Position numbers and translations under genes: made by a program. This document shows positions 1 to 10,832 of a stretch of 64,000 bases of DNA, in pieces. Position 1 is the stretch's first letter, and each line of letters starts with the position of its first letter. The stretch is from Glandiceps talaboti (Eukaryota; Hemichordata; Enteropneusta; Spengelidae). The notes below the pieces were generated by a model. That model saw only the letters and a program-made list of their open reading frames with translations, was not told the DNA's origin and ran no database searches. The DNA lies in contig NC_135562.1 of the NCBI RefSeq assembly GCF_964340395.1, positions 17,365,985 through 17,429,984 on the forward strand, written 5' to 3'.

Positions 1-2092
1 GTTGTCTCAAAGGTTCAGTCAGCTGGGCCTTGTTTGGGATAAACGGTGATAAGAAGTTTATCATACCCAGGAATCGCTGCAACCCTTTCTTGTTTACTGG
101 GTCTGGCATGTTTTCTATGGCTTCTATCTTGCTTCTGTCAGGTTCTATACCATTTGCAGAGATCTTCACACCATGATATACCACTTCAGTCTTCTTAAAC
201 TGTAACTTCTTTACATTGAATTTGATGCCCGTTTCTTTAGCTCTCTCTAGAACTTTGTAGAGTGCGACATCATGTTGTTCTTCTGTCTCTGATGCTATTA
301 GCATATCATCTGCTATAATGTGAACGTTCTCTATGTCACCAAACATCTGGAATCCCTTCTTCTGTAGTACCTCACTAGCACTGGAGATACCAAAGGGCAT
401 CCTCTTGAAACGGAATCTTCCAAATGGGGTTTGAAATGTGGTAAGGTCACATGATTTCTCATCAAGCTCTACCTGCCAGAAAGCTGAGGATTGGTCAATT
501 ATCGTGAATAGCTTTGGCTTGCCAAGCTTTGCAACAACTTCTTGGAAGGTTGGTATCATGTAGTGTTCACGCTTTATGTATTTGTTCAGCCCTCTAGGGT
601 CAAGGCATAGTCGTAGGCTGCCATCCTTTTTCTCGGTGCATACCATACTGTTGACCCAATCAGTAGGGTGCTCTACTTCTTCAATGACATCTTGTTCTTT
701 CATTTCTGCAAGCTTTTTTTTCAGCTCGTCTCTGATTTTATGTGGTATTCGTCTTGGTGGGTTTATCTTTGGCTGGGCATCCTCTGACAAAGTTATCTTG
801 TACTGTCCAGGATACTTGCCAAGTTTGCCATCGAATACTGATGCGTAGTCATGTTTGATCTGTTCCTCAGTGGCACCTTTATATTCTGACTTGCTGAGTG
901 TACAGACGTAAGCACTGGAGTTTTCACCTCTCTTGATGAGTCCTAGGTCAATGGCTGTATTTAGACCTAATATTGGGCAGTTCATTTGCTTTGTGACGAA
1001 GACTTCAGCTATGGTTTGTGTCTTCTTTGCTTTGAAGGTGACCCTTGCTCTGCCTACCTGGTCAAGATTACCACCATCTAGTGTTTGTAGTATTACACCA
1101 GATTTGGTCAAGCGTGGTGTCGCTGACATTTTCCTCCATGTATCAAGTGAAATCAGATTAGCTTCTGCACCTGTGTCTACCTTGAAGTTTAACTGTGTCT
1201 CTGCAACTTGGACTGGTTCCATCCAGGCATGTTTGGTCTTGTTTATATGGCCAACCATGAGTACACCTCCCATTTCAAATAGGCTTTCCTGACTTGAGGA
1301 TATGTGTTGAGTGGCGTGTACTGTTTTACGTGGTGTAGAACTTCTGCATAATTTGGCAAAATGGTTCTTTTTGTGACATTTATGGCATTCTTTGCCATAT
1401 GCAGGACATCTTCTTGGCGCATGTGTATTGCCACAGTTACCACAGGTTTCCTTTCCCTTGTCAGCTTGGGTCATCCTTTCTTGTCGATATTTGGGTGTTG
1501 TCTTTTGTCTGCGTCTGGTAAAGGCTTCTATGTTTCTTTCATCAGTTGTCCCAGTAGCCATTTGCTTTACTTCTTTCCTTGTTGTCTCTGCTGCGATGCA
1601 CTTGTCGTGTACACTTTCTAGAGATAAGTCGTCAATTTCCAGGAGCTTCTCCTTCAATTCTTTGTCGGTCATGGAAAAGACAATCTTGTCACGTATCATA
1701 TTGTCTTTCTCTTTGAATTCACACTGGTCTGCTAGCCTCTGTAGCATTGTGAAATAGTTGACAAAGTCGACTCCTTCTTTCCACTGATGACTCCAGAATT
1801 TGTATCTGTTGAATACTATTCTCTTCTTGCCTTCGAAATGGGTTTCAAATTTCTTGAGTACGACCTCATATTTAGTTTTGTCTTCATCATCACCCCAGGC
1901 AAACTGGTTATATCGTTGACGTGCCTCAGAGCCTATTGTGTTCAATAGTCTAGCTATTTTTACTGCATCCGGCTTTTTATCAGCCTCTTGGGCCAGCAGA
2001 AAAATTTCGAAATCTTGTTTGAAACATCTCCAGTTTTCAGCTATATTGCCTTGAAGTGACAATGGTTCTGGTAATCTGAAGTCTGAAGGCAT
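1..2092 (-). CDS. Ty3/gypsy gag-pol polyprotein, 5' part, runs off the left edge
   Basis: Gag-protease-reverse transcriptase of a Ty3/gypsy LTR retrotransposon, resembling the K02A2.6-like family of invertebrates. The chosen ATG is at 2092 and begins MPSDFRLPEPL. Two CCHC-type zinc knuckles lie near 1340-1450 (CGNCGNTHAPRRC, then CHKCHKKNHFAKLC). The aspartic protease motif DTGAEA is near 1165. The RT palm shows SSAFWQVELD near 470, PFGRFRFKRMPFG near 400 and the catalytic IADD motif near 310. Gag start, knuckle, protease and RT all fall in one reading frame, so gag and pol appear fused with no programmed frameshift. RNase H and integrase would lie beyond position 1. I did not check every codon for stops. 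Confidence 0.88.
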   Translation of the reverse strand, partial: MPSDFRLPEPLSLQGNIAENWRCFKQDFEIFLLAQEADKKPDAVKIARLLNTIGSEARQRYNQFAWGDDEDKTKYEVVLKKFETHFEGKKRIVFNRYKFWSHQWKEGVDFVNYFTMLQRLADQCEFKEKDNMIRDKIVFSMTDKELKEKLLEIDDLSLESVHDKCIAAETTRKEVKQMATGTTDERNIEAFTRRRQKTTPKYRQERMTQADKGKETCGNCGNTHAPRRCPAYGKECHKCHKKNHFAKLCRSSTPRKTVHATQHISSSQESLFEMGGVLMVGHINKTKHAWMEPVQVAETQLNFKVDTGAEANLISLDTWRKMSATPRLTKSGVILQTLDGGNLDQVGRARVTFKAKKTQTIAEVFVTKQMNCPILGLNTAIDLGLIKRGENSSAYVCTLSKSEYKGATEEQIKHDYASVFDGKLGKYPGQYKITLSEDAQPKINPPRRIPHKIRDELKKKLAEMKEQDVIEEVEHPTDWVNSMVCTEKKDGSLRLCLDPRGLNKYIKREHYMIPTFQEVVAKLGKPKLFTIIDQSSAFWQVELDEKSCDLTTFQTPFGRFRFKRMPFGISSASEVLQKKGFQMFGDIENVHIIADDMLIASETEEQHDVALYKVLERAKETGIKFNVKKLQFKKTEVVYHGVKISANGIEPDRSKIEAIENMPDPVNKKGLQRFLGMINFLSPFIPNKAQLTEPLRQ

Positions 2093-2513
2093 CTTATAAA
2101 AAAGCTCTCGAACGAGGTTATCGTAAGTATATGATGTACTGCCTTGACGCGACGACTTTTGCTTGAAATGGCGAACTTCCGGTTCTAAGATTCACTGTGG
2201 AAATGTGACTGTTTGTATTCTAGCAAACGGAACTCTAAATACTGCTTACCAGTAGACTGTGTTAGTTTGTGATCGCCGTGGATCGACTTGTTACTGTTGG
2301 TGTCTTGGGGTTTTCTGTAACTCACTGTGGAAGTTGACGTCGGCTTGCTTTGAACTTCACAATTCCATCCATGTGATTGTGACTGTGACTGCACTGGGTC
2401 GTAGCTCTCGTCGCTGAAAGACGGCTAACTCTGTGCATACACCCGTTTTAGGACGTTCTGTTAACGTTTCCTGTTGTGGGTTCCTTGACGTTCCTTGTCG
2501 CTAACGGACTAGT

Positions 2514-2527
2514 CACTTCTGACACCA
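2514..2527 (-). other. Retrotransposon primer-binding site, tRNA-Leu type
   Basis: The minus strand reads TGGTGTCAGAAGTG directly after the LTR's terminal CA. This matches the 3' end of eukaryotic tRNA-Leu (CCA plus TGACA...) with one internal difference. It is where a host tRNA would prime minus-strand DNA synthesis. It lies about 420 bp upstream of the gag start. Confidence 0.7.
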
Positions 2528-2805
2528 TGTGATATGCGACAGACACAATGATTACAGAAGTAACGAACTTGCTTTAATAACAACATGGCTGAACTAGGTA
2601 GAAAGTACAATAACAACGATACGTCATAGAATGACAAATAATGCATGCAGGAGGGCGCTGTCCATTTAGGTACAACTTGGTAATGACAGATATTGTTATA
2701 ACGTCCGATAGATATATACTAGTGTCCATCTATATGATGTTAATACAGTGTCCACGAGTAGTTTAACCATATTCTATCACAGTCATCTCATGTAGTCATA
2801 TCACA
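2528..2805 (-). repeat. 5' LTR of the Ty3/gypsy element (right boundary tentative)
   Basis: The 278-bp segment begins TGTGATATG on the plus strand and ends CATATCACA, a perfect 9-bp terminal inverted repeat of the TG...CA type. The left boundary abuts the primer-binding site. A TATA-like stretch near 2710 reads toward gag on the minus strand. The right boundary falls inside the GTAGTCAT repeat, so the LTR could instead extend to about 3040-3120. The second LTR is outside the window, so length and target duplication cannot be confirmed. Confidence 0.55.
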
Positions 2806-3062
2806 TGTAGTCATCGCATGTAGTCATCTCAAGTAGTCATATCGCATGTAGTCATCTCATGTAGTCATATGCATGTAGTCATCTCATGTAGTCATATCGC
2901 ATATAGTCATTGCATGTAGTCATCACATATAATCAATTGCATATGTAGTCATTGCATGTAGTCATTGCAGTATTGCATGTAGTCATTGCATTATCGCATG
3001 TAGTCATTGCAGTATTGGATTTGCATATAGTCATTTCAGTATTGCATTTTCGAATATTGGCA
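2781..3062. repeat. Degenerate GTAGTCAT tandem repeat
   Basis: About 15 copies of the word TGTAGTCAT, spaced by short variable linkers such as CGCA, CTCA, TGCA and ATCGCA. The array overlaps or abuts the proposed outer edge of the gypsy LTR. The irregular linker length argues against a simple microsatellite. Confidence 0.75.
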
Positions 3063-3084
3063 TGCATTCTACGCCATAGACGTC

Positions 3085-3265
3085 AAAACAATGGCGCCCG
3101 CATGTCTGCCTCTGTGACATTCATTTGAACGGTTTATTTCATTTATACACAATGTAGCAAAGACAATAATATGTTGCTATTAAAGTGTAGCATGTACAGT
3201 TTCTTACTGGTTTCTGTGTGGTTGTATCAAACAGATAAGATGAACGGTATTTTGAAGACCACTGT
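3085..3265 (+). repeat. Dispersed repeat copy, family also at 28090-28440
   Basis: It shares CAGTTTCTTACTGGTTTC and GTGTAGCATGTACAG-like words with two further copies at 28090-28200 (inverted) and 28320-28440. It lies immediately outside the gypsy LTR region. Its class is unknown; the inverted pairing at 28 kb suggests a foldback DNA element. Confidence 0.6.
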
Positions 3266-3396
3266 AAGGCAAAACTGTGGTCATGGCAATTGTTGATTAC
3301 GACGGAATGAGGATACGTGTACTGTTCTTTCGCCTCTGAGAAAAATACCTTTTACGGGGCAAAATTTGCCGATAAAGTTTTCTTCTAGTAGCAAGC

Positions 3397-3963
3397 ATGA
3401 AGTGTAACGACTGTGGAACACGACGTGGAGTTCGTCTATGTAATGGGGATTTAGACCTCTGCAAAGACTGCAATGCAAAAAGATTCCCGACTTCGAACTC
3501 AACACCAAGTGTCAACATGGCTGTGGGTAATGATGATGCAACAGTCGACACCAAGTTTACCAGTATTCTTATGACTATCGATACCCTTTCAAAGAAAGTC
3601 GACAGCATAGGCATACTTCAAGGTAAAATTGACACTCTACAGAACTCTGGACAGTACCTGAATTCTTTTTTTTGAAGAATACCGAGAACAAATAGCGAAG
3701 GTCGAGAGCGAAAACAAAGAACTAAAACAACAGCTGTCAATGACGCAAGACAAATTATCGACGACCGAGCGAGAAATGCAGGACTTACAACAGTACACAA
3801 GGCGTAACAATTTAGGAATTCACGGTATCCCAGAGAACAGAAAGCGCAAGCAAGTAGGGTGGATATTTGCCTGGACACACAATGGTAATATTTATGTCAG
3901 GAAAGAAAAAGGACAACAACATCTCTGTATGAGGTCTGTCGATGATTTGCAGAATATCATCTA
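3397..3963 (+). pseudogene. LINE-type ORF1 remnant, frameshifted
   Basis: Begins MKCNDCGTRRGVRLCNGDLD with a Cys-rich N-terminus (CNDC, CKDC) that could bind zinc, followed by a heptad-rich coiled coil. The typical LINE ORF1 motif QYTRRNNLGIHGIPE follows. The frame breaks at the T-tract near 3665-3674 and resumes in the next frame at EEYREQIAKVE. After GIPEN the protein jumps to a VGWIFAWTHNGNIYVRK segment, the C-terminal motif usually separated from it by an RNA-binding domain, so an internal deletion is likely. It ends at the TAA at 3961-3963. No reverse transcriptase follows, so this is a dead fragment. Confidence 0.7.
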
Positions 3964-3965
3964 AT

Positions 3966-4420
3966 GGTACTCTGTATGTAGTTACTCAGTGTTTCAGGCT
4001 AATCTCATTGCACAATGTCAACTTTCTTTGAAAATACAGAGGATACTTATAAGTTAACTTGTCAATCATACTCTGTAGAAGATATTAATCGTTTTTATCT
4101 ACTAAATATCATCTTTTACATCTAAACATACGTTCCTTGAAGAAGAATTCTGATGACTTTCATTTATTTCACAACAGTATGACGCAGACAATATGAAATA
4201 AAAAAAGAAACCGTTCAAGGTCAGATACAATTAAGTTTGATTATTAACAACAAAGTTTCTATAGCGTCACAATGTTGTTAATTTTGATGAATAGTAAGCT
4301 ATATACATAGCCGTATGTATTGAACCAACTTATCTGCATGCATGATAAGAAATATGAAGCTGGCATTATACCTGAAAACAAAGTAATTAATTTTCCAATA
4401 AACAAAATAAGTAAGGATTG
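3966..4420. other. AT-rich sequence, presumed first-intron start of the gene at 4427
   Basis: I see no coding segment, hairpin or repeat family member here. On the minus strand it would be the beginning of the intron following the signal-peptide exon. Confidence 0.4.
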
Positions 4421-4426
4421 ACATAC

Positions 4427-4516
4427 CGTATAGGTGGAGTAATGCAGCAACACCAAACACAGAATAGCGCCAAAGTTCTTCATCTCTCCTATGCTTCTAG
4501 AGCTTGTGATGGACAT
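4427..4516 (-). CDS. Signal-peptide first exon of an unidentified secreted or membrane protein
   Basis: The minus-strand ATG at 4483 gives MKNFGAILCLVLLHYSTYT, a short basic N-region and a hydrophobic core typical of a signal peptide. An in-frame upstream ATG at 4516 would add 11 residues. The exon ends exactly in phase 0 at a strong donor (ACG|GTATGT; intron begins at 4426). A TATA box lies upstream at the right distance. The remaining exons must be at lower coordinates or beyond the left edge; I recognise none of them before the LINE and gypsy insertions. The product is unknown. Confidence 0.5.
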
Positions 4517-4534
4517 CGTCTGTCTACCAAGTGG

Positions 4535-4571
4535 TTCTAAGGCTATCGTGACTTGATGAGGTATTTATATT
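4535..4571 (-). promoter_or_regulatory. TATA-box core promoter for the signal-peptide exon
   Basis: The minus strand reads ATATAAATAC at 4570-4561, a good TATA box. A start site about 30 bp downstream (near 4535) would give a leader of about 20-50 nt before the ATG at 4516 or 4483. The pairing of TATA box, short leader, signal peptide and splice donor is what supports the call. Confidence 0.5.
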
Positions 4572-6200
4572 TAGTTTGCTTTCTTTAAAATTATTCACCA
4601 GGACATCTCGCTAAGCGCATTGTACTAATAAACGAGTTTCTATGAAAAGGCGTTATTTTCCCCTGGTACTTGTTCAGTCCCAGAATGAAAAAAAAAATGT
4701 ATTTTAAGAGAGAAAAACACTTTAGTTCCTAAGCATAATCACAAAGGAAATACTAGTATAGACAATATAAATATTCAGCAGAGCTCTATCATCCTGCCAT
4801 CGTTCTTTTGAATTTTAGCACATAATGTTCAGTTTCCCCTAGACTCCTCTATAATGTATACAATAACCTGTCATAATGTATACAATAATGTATGCACATC
4901 ATGTATACCTGTCTGCAATGTACAAAATGACCTGTCCATTCTCGTATTCATTCTAGTAGTGTTCTACCCCCAGTATTCGGTTTTTGAGCTTTTGTCTACA
5001 AACCCTGCATAAACATGGACATTTTTACATTGTTGAATCAAATTTCATAAATTCACTGATCGACTGCTATGCATGTTACATGTTGTATTGAAAAGTTGAA
5101 TACTAGTAGTTTCAATACACTTTATGAGTAGAAAAAGAAGCTGCATCCATTACTCAGAACGGCGATACTTAAAATAAATTTATTATAAATTACAGATATT
5201 GTCCTTTCCAGATCAATCACTGGACTCTTCATATTTGTCATTGATTTTGTCAAACCAATTGATCAATAAACTAGAACTTTCAGAATGTTTCAGGGAGAGA
5301 CCAGAAATTGAAGAATATATGGAACAAAGATACTCAAAAATTCTCATAAGTGGTCTGTGATTGGTGTACATATTCTATACACCAAAGTTGTGTCAGCTGG
5401 GCAATCAGTCTGTTTTACCACAGTGAATATTATCAGACTGGAGTTTGTGTACACACAGACCAAGAACCACAATTGGTACTTTGGAAAACTATTTAGGTAT
5501 TTTATCAGAATAGCAAAGAGGGTTTATCAAATTCAATAAAATATCAAACACAGTTTTTTGTACATATTTGGTTTCCTGTTCAATTTTTAAATATTTTTCA
5601 CTTAAATGCCGTGTGATTTCTGAAGAAAATCAGTCCCTTTGCTATCCCAGTGAATTAGCATACAGATACCATATAGTGTACCCACTGAATTTAAATCAAG
5701 AGAAATGACTCCAAATTGATTATAACTGACGGAACTGATGGAACTGAAATAGACATTAGTGACTCTGATGAGAGTGAATCCAATACTAGTGTAATAGGTA
5801 TTATTGAAAGTGATAGAAAAACTAACATTGGTGAAAGTACATTTGGTGATAGTGATTCTGAAGAAACGATTCCTGTACATGCTCGAGTGCAGGTTACTTG
5901 AGAAGCGGCAGGATTGCAATTAGTTTTTACATAGTTAAAAAGAATTTTATTTTTTCCATAACCCCCCCCCCCCCCACCAACTTAAATATTGTGGAAATTG
6001 TTTCTACCCCCTCCCCTAATTTTTCCTGGGTAAAATCTGTACACTCCCTAAGTCTTAGACAATTCATGGCTGGGAGAATAGTGTACAAAATTCTGGTTCC
6101 AGCCACTGGGAGAATAGCCTAAACAGTAAGAAAATGAGTTTTTCAATAAAGGCAGGCGAAATATATTCAAGTCAAAGCGTAGACAAGGAACACAACAATG
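4572..6200. other. Non-coding or unrecognised sequence
   Basis: AT-rich, with two weak plus-strand open stretches. One follows a TTACAG at about 5191-5196. The other (5716-5901) encodes an acidic, Ser/Asp-rich 61-residue peptide (DISDSDESESNTS). Neither has convincing splice sites or a family match. A C-tract at about 5961-5977 is followed by low-complexity sequence. Confidence 0.35.
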
Positions 6201-6239
6201 TAAAAAATAATGCCCAATTGTGCGTTGTAGCACAACTGT

Positions 6240-6500
6240 ATTTAGCTGATGCTATGTTTGTGCTCTTGTTGCTAGGCATGTTTGTATACAATTTTTGAAT
6301 CTTGATTAACTTGCCTGCCTTTCCCACTTTTCATTTTTGCAATATAAACCATCATTTGGCTGTTACTATGGGAGTAGTCCTGTTGCTAGGCATATTTGCA
6401 TACAAAAATTGAATCTGTATTCACTTACCTATCAATCGCTGTTGTTACCTTTGTAAGATGCATCATCATCACTGTTGCTAAGGGTGTGGTCATGGTTGCT
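6240..6500. repeat. GTTGCTAGG-containing repeat units
   Basis: At least four copies of GTTGCTAGG or GTTGCTAAGG, with partly repeated flanks (CATRTTTGYATACAAW followed by TTGAATCT). It leads directly into the 140-bp array at 6540 and is probably a diverged part of it. Confidence 0.5.
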
Positions 6501-6539
6501 AGGGCCAATTGTGTAATAATGTCTTCATCAATATCTGCA

Positions 6540-7215
6540 GAATAACACCTCAAGAAACATCCCCACAAAGTTTCAACCCTATTCACCATGCAATTTCAAG
6601 ATATAGCGGTAGGTTTTTGACCAATCTGATTAAAATCCGATGTAGATGTCGGCTAATCGTTCATTGTTATTTTACCTTCGTTATTTTGCCTGAATTGACC
6701 TTCTTTGTACATGTTTACATTTTTTAGCCTGATCGCCTCCTATCAGGCTAAAAACGTAAACAGGTACTACGAAGGTCAATTCAGGCAAAATAACGAAGGT
6801 AAGATAGCAATGTATGACTAGCCGACATCTACATCGGATTTTAAGCAGATTGGTTTTTGACCAAAATTGAAAATTTGGACCCATTTTGCATATCGCTGAT
6901 GGTATTGTCACGCTTCTTCTACACATGCCTAGATGCATCCCCGTTAAATTTCAGCCCAATCTGCTTGGCATTTTTTGAATTACTGATTTCTAACCAAAAG
7001 GCACATTTTTATACCTAATTAGCACATGACAGATGGGATGATCGTATTGTGAACAATTCTTAATCTAAACACCACTAAGAATGTTCCAATACATTTTCAA
7101 CCCAATCTGCTCAATTACTTTGGAATTACAGATTTTTGACAAAAAAGGACATTTTAGCCCTAATTTGTGTATCACTGTTGAAATCATCATGCAATGTCTT
7201 TTTATATGTAATTGA
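6540..7215. repeat. Degenerate tandem array, unit about 140 bp, interrupted by a MITE
   Basis: Three diverged units share, in order: CCCCRYNAARTTTCARCCC, ...TTTTTGACC or TTTCTAACC, an AARGGCAYATTTT-like word, ...GCATATCNCTGATGG and a GTATTGTCA-like tail. The CAACCC/CAGCCC anchor sits at 6574, 6952 and 7098. Removing the 240 bp of MITE plus target duplication from the first interval gives periods of 138 and 146 bp. It looks like an ancient satellite or a tandem repeat within a larger mobile element. Confidence 0.65.
6623..6851. mobile_element. 229-bp foldback MITE with an 11-bp target duplication
   Basis: The termini are AATCTGATTAAAATCCGATG on the left and the near-perfect reverse complement on the right. 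Arms of about 110 bp meet at a TTTTTAGCCTGATCG / CAGGCTAAAAA core. The flanks carry the direct repeat GGTTTTTGACC (6612-6622 and 6852-6862). Long arms and a 9-11 bp duplication suggest a Mutator-like origin. A half copy lies at 31648-31762. There is no coding capacity, so it would need a transposase supplied in trans. Confidence 0.85.
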
Positions 7216-7920
7216 TCAATGTTTAGCGAATAAATGTTTGGCTACTTAATGAAAAAAATGTCCTAGTTGCAGCTACTGCAGGTGTAAGAACTCACATGAC
7301 CTCAATATCTCGTATATATTTTTTTTACGAAAAAGAACGGGAACAAAAGTTGTTTCAATACAAGATGAACCAGACTTTGCAAAGTATACATAAATGACAA
7401 ACAATGCTACTAGATAATTTTGTATAATGTTTTATTTTTTTGTGATTTTGACGTTACCATTAAAACCACTAAACGTGAGTAAATGTCATCACCATTAGAA
7501 CAAAAACAAACATGAGGTTTTAGACTTCTGTCCAAAGAACTTTCGCTGTCAGTCTAGAGCTGCGGTGTTCAGAAATTATACTCTGAAATGAAACCAAAAC
7601 AAATACGCATGGGATAGTGCATGTGGTCTGATTTCTTATCTTGCAAGCGGCTCTGAAGAGTTTCAAATTATACGGCTTTTTACAACAATTCTCTGAATTT
7701 GAAACTTTTGAGAAAGATAGTCATGGTCATGGTGGCAATGTTGGGAATGCTTCCACTACATTGCACAGATAACACCATGGAACCCCTGATAAATTATACA
7801 CTGTTCGCTTCTCAAAGGCCAAAATAACACAAAAAGAAGACCAGTATAACTAATATAGATATTCAAAAGAACCTATGGCGCCACGCACCATGTTTGACTT
7901 TTCAACCTTGATGAAAAGAT
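7216..7920. other. No recognisable feature
   Basis: AT-rich sequence with T-tracts. A short plus-strand open stretch near 7727-7826 has no homology I recognise. No repeat family from elsewhere in the window is seen. Confidence 0.35.
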
Positions 7921-7923
7921 ATG

Positions 7924-8015
7924 TTAAAGTGGCCACATGGATGGGATTTCTTTTGCATATTCATAAAATAATTTCACTGTGTTTTTCTACTTCAAACATT
8001 AATGTCACATACCAT
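7924..8015 (+). mobile_element. Half copy of the TTAA-flanked AGTGGC MITE family
   Basis: Begins TTAAAGTGGCCACATGGATG and continues through a TTCATAAAATAATTTCAC-like stretch into CTACTTCAAACATTAATG. This parallels the left arm of the complete element at 26370-26706. The right arm is absent. Confidence 0.6.
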
Positions 8016-10832
8016 ATACCGAGTCCTTGTCTGTAACTCTTGGGTCAATAAATTGCATCAAGCTAGAAATTACATGAAAAGTTTGTTATTGTACGTACAA
8101 CAACAAACATTGTACACAGTTTTGCTTTTAATTTATGGCAATTGAGTAAAAAACAATGACTTGGTGTATGTTGTTTCACCTTGTTGTCTTCAACATTATA
8201 AATTTGGTGAATAGAAAATCCTAAATAAATAGCACTTTGTTATCCCTATCGAAACTTTGATGTTAAAGGTCAATACAAGTTCTATGATGAAACTTCTCTA
8301 CGAGAATTAACAAAACCACACACGTAATTTTTATTACAATTTTTCCCCAGTGCCCGCTCTAAAGTCTACAGTAATCTATGACACTGGCCCATCCATGCTA
8401 TTATACACACTGCCGCGTCCTCTACACGGAATGTTAAATTTACCCACCTTTACCCTACCTGTACCCACCTAACCACCATCTCTGTCCAGGGATAGTACGA
8501 TACGCAGTGCCACTTTTGACTGTCTACAACCTACCAGGTGAGAGAGCACAGGGAGGGGGGGGGGGGTAAATAAAGTCATAGGTGGGACTTCGTCTCATAC
8601 TCACCATATTTTCACACATTCGCTACTCAAACTTTACCCAGGTGGAAAGACATTGTCAAATATGACTTTTCATATAGTGGTCTATGATGCTATATTCTAC
8701 TATCAGTCGTATGTGTGTATTTATGGCCTGGTAGGGCTTGCATAGTAACTGATCGACAAGGGGCTTGGTTCACCATTCGCTAATATAACATTTGAAAAAA
8801 ACTTTCGCAAAAGTAAGATGTGTCTTAAAGATTTGCAATGTTTAACCCAATACATTAACACGAAACAAGTATCTGCGATATGATGGTAATTTGACAAAGT
8901 TTGATAACATGATTAGCGTATTTGACGATATTTTAACTTTTACACCATGTGAAAGGTGTTTTTTTTTTGTGTTTTTTTTTTTTTGGGGGGGGGAGGTGCA
9001 TAAATGAAACGTTTTCAACTGTCTGGATGAAATGTCTAATTAACAATATGATATAACAAGGTCAGCACTGGATGTCATTGCTGAAAAACTAAAATTTGAG
9101 TATATGCCTTTTTAATACAAGAATATGGTATACTTGTGTTTCATTTCGATGAAAACATTCAGATAATGATATTCAGACAAGCGTGGCAACTTTCTAGGAA
9201 TGGAATTTATTAGACATTGTTAGACCACATATCATGCAAATAGATGAATTGAAACTTACATGACTAGTTCTAAAATAGACAATGCACCGTTGCGTGTCTA
9301 ATATTTTTAAACATACCGACTAACCTCGGAGAAATGTAATGGTATCATGTTTACTGTTAAATTCACAATAGATTACAACACATAATAGTGTCTGAGTAAA
9401 TTGAGGGTAGGTATGATGAAACAGACACAAACTGACAGTCGTCAGTATACGTATGCAAATGAGTACTGCTGAAAACTAATATGTATCACTCATAGGTATG
9501 AAATGAAAAGGATCTTTTCTTACCTTGCCACGCTTTAGAATTGACAAAGTGTTTTGAATTAAAACGTTATTCAGTGACTTGAAATGAGAAAACAGTAATG
9601 TGTTATTACAAATGTATATAATACATTACTTTTAATTATATTCATCATCATGCCATAACTTGGGGTTAATGGCCTTTTTTGTAATGTCAACAATGCAGTA
9701 AGCCTTTTATCTTCTATCCACAGACCAACCGTTCATTTTTACGGGTTGGAGGTATTGTAGTTTCTTCTAAATTTCAGTAATTTAATTTTGATGACAAATT
9801 CTAAAATTCAACTTTAATTGTAAATTGTCTTATATTAAACTTTTGATCCAAACACAAAATTTTCGACAGCTAAAAATGTTTTGATGATCTTTTATCGTTG
9901 CATATTTACAAATGTCTGACATAATGTTGGTTGTCTGAAAGGGTACCGGCATACTAATAATCTATATGAAGTTAGGGAGCACAGTTGTCTGTTGAATTCC
10001 CAACATGATGACATGGTGTAGGTGATGAAATCTTTATTGGACTGTGAATTACTCGACTATCAATTATATTACCATTTCAAATAAACTTGATGGGTCACAA
10101 TGTGCCACGGATTACGTCTTCAATATTTGTGATGTTAGGGGTGAGATCAATAGTTCAATGTATGACAAAAAGCTAAATTCTTTTACTAAGGCCTCAGACC
10201 CATATCCCACCTTCTCACTAAATTGGTCAAAATTGAAAAAATTGTTTCAGATGGCAGTCAATTTCAAATTAGTGTGTAGTATGTAGAATCGTGAAAATAA
10301 AGCCAATGTGTAGTGAGTAGAAAGCTCTCTTACTGGCACTTTACTATATTTTAGTACCATGCATTTATCATAGCGAAAATTCTTCCATTTCTCGATTTTT
10401 TAAAAAGAAATATTTGTATGTAGCTATAGGTGAACAAAACAGATTAAAAAGTAAAGTCGTTTTGTAGGATGAGACCTCCCCCTCCCACACACACCCACAC
10501 AAATCCACCACAAACTACAAGAATCAAAGATTTTGTTGGGAGACCTAAATAATAAGGGGACAACAATTTTCTCACACTAACATTGGGTTCACTTTTATTG
10601 TCTTTATTTTACGAATGTCCAAGAGATTCTAGTGGTTACTGGTGGTACCTCTATATAAAAGTGACTGAAATTTGCAGTGATGGTGAGTATGAGTGGGCCA
10701 AGTAACATTTTATAGTATAGTATGGAGGACTAGACTGTGAGGTTAACCACAGTGTGAGTGAAGGTATAAATAGTAACGATACTGTATAGGAACTAGACAA
10801 CATTTAGTACAAACGACATGACACTAACTAAC
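8016..10832. other. Intergenic or intronic sequence without recognised genes
   Basis: Contains a G-tract at about 8555-8567, mixed T and G tracts at about 8959-8994 and otherwise AT-rich sequence. A possible minus-strand donor (CGTGGCAAG|GTAAGAA) is at about 9523, with a short open frame before it but no clear acceptor. If the dehydrogenase exon at 10833 belongs to a live gene, its downstream exons should be here or further left; I could not recognise them. Confidence 0.35.

Noticed and set aside
576-1757. Plus-strand frames of 86-121 codons
   Set aside because: Antisense shadows of the gypsy gag-pol, whose own frame carries all the family motifs.
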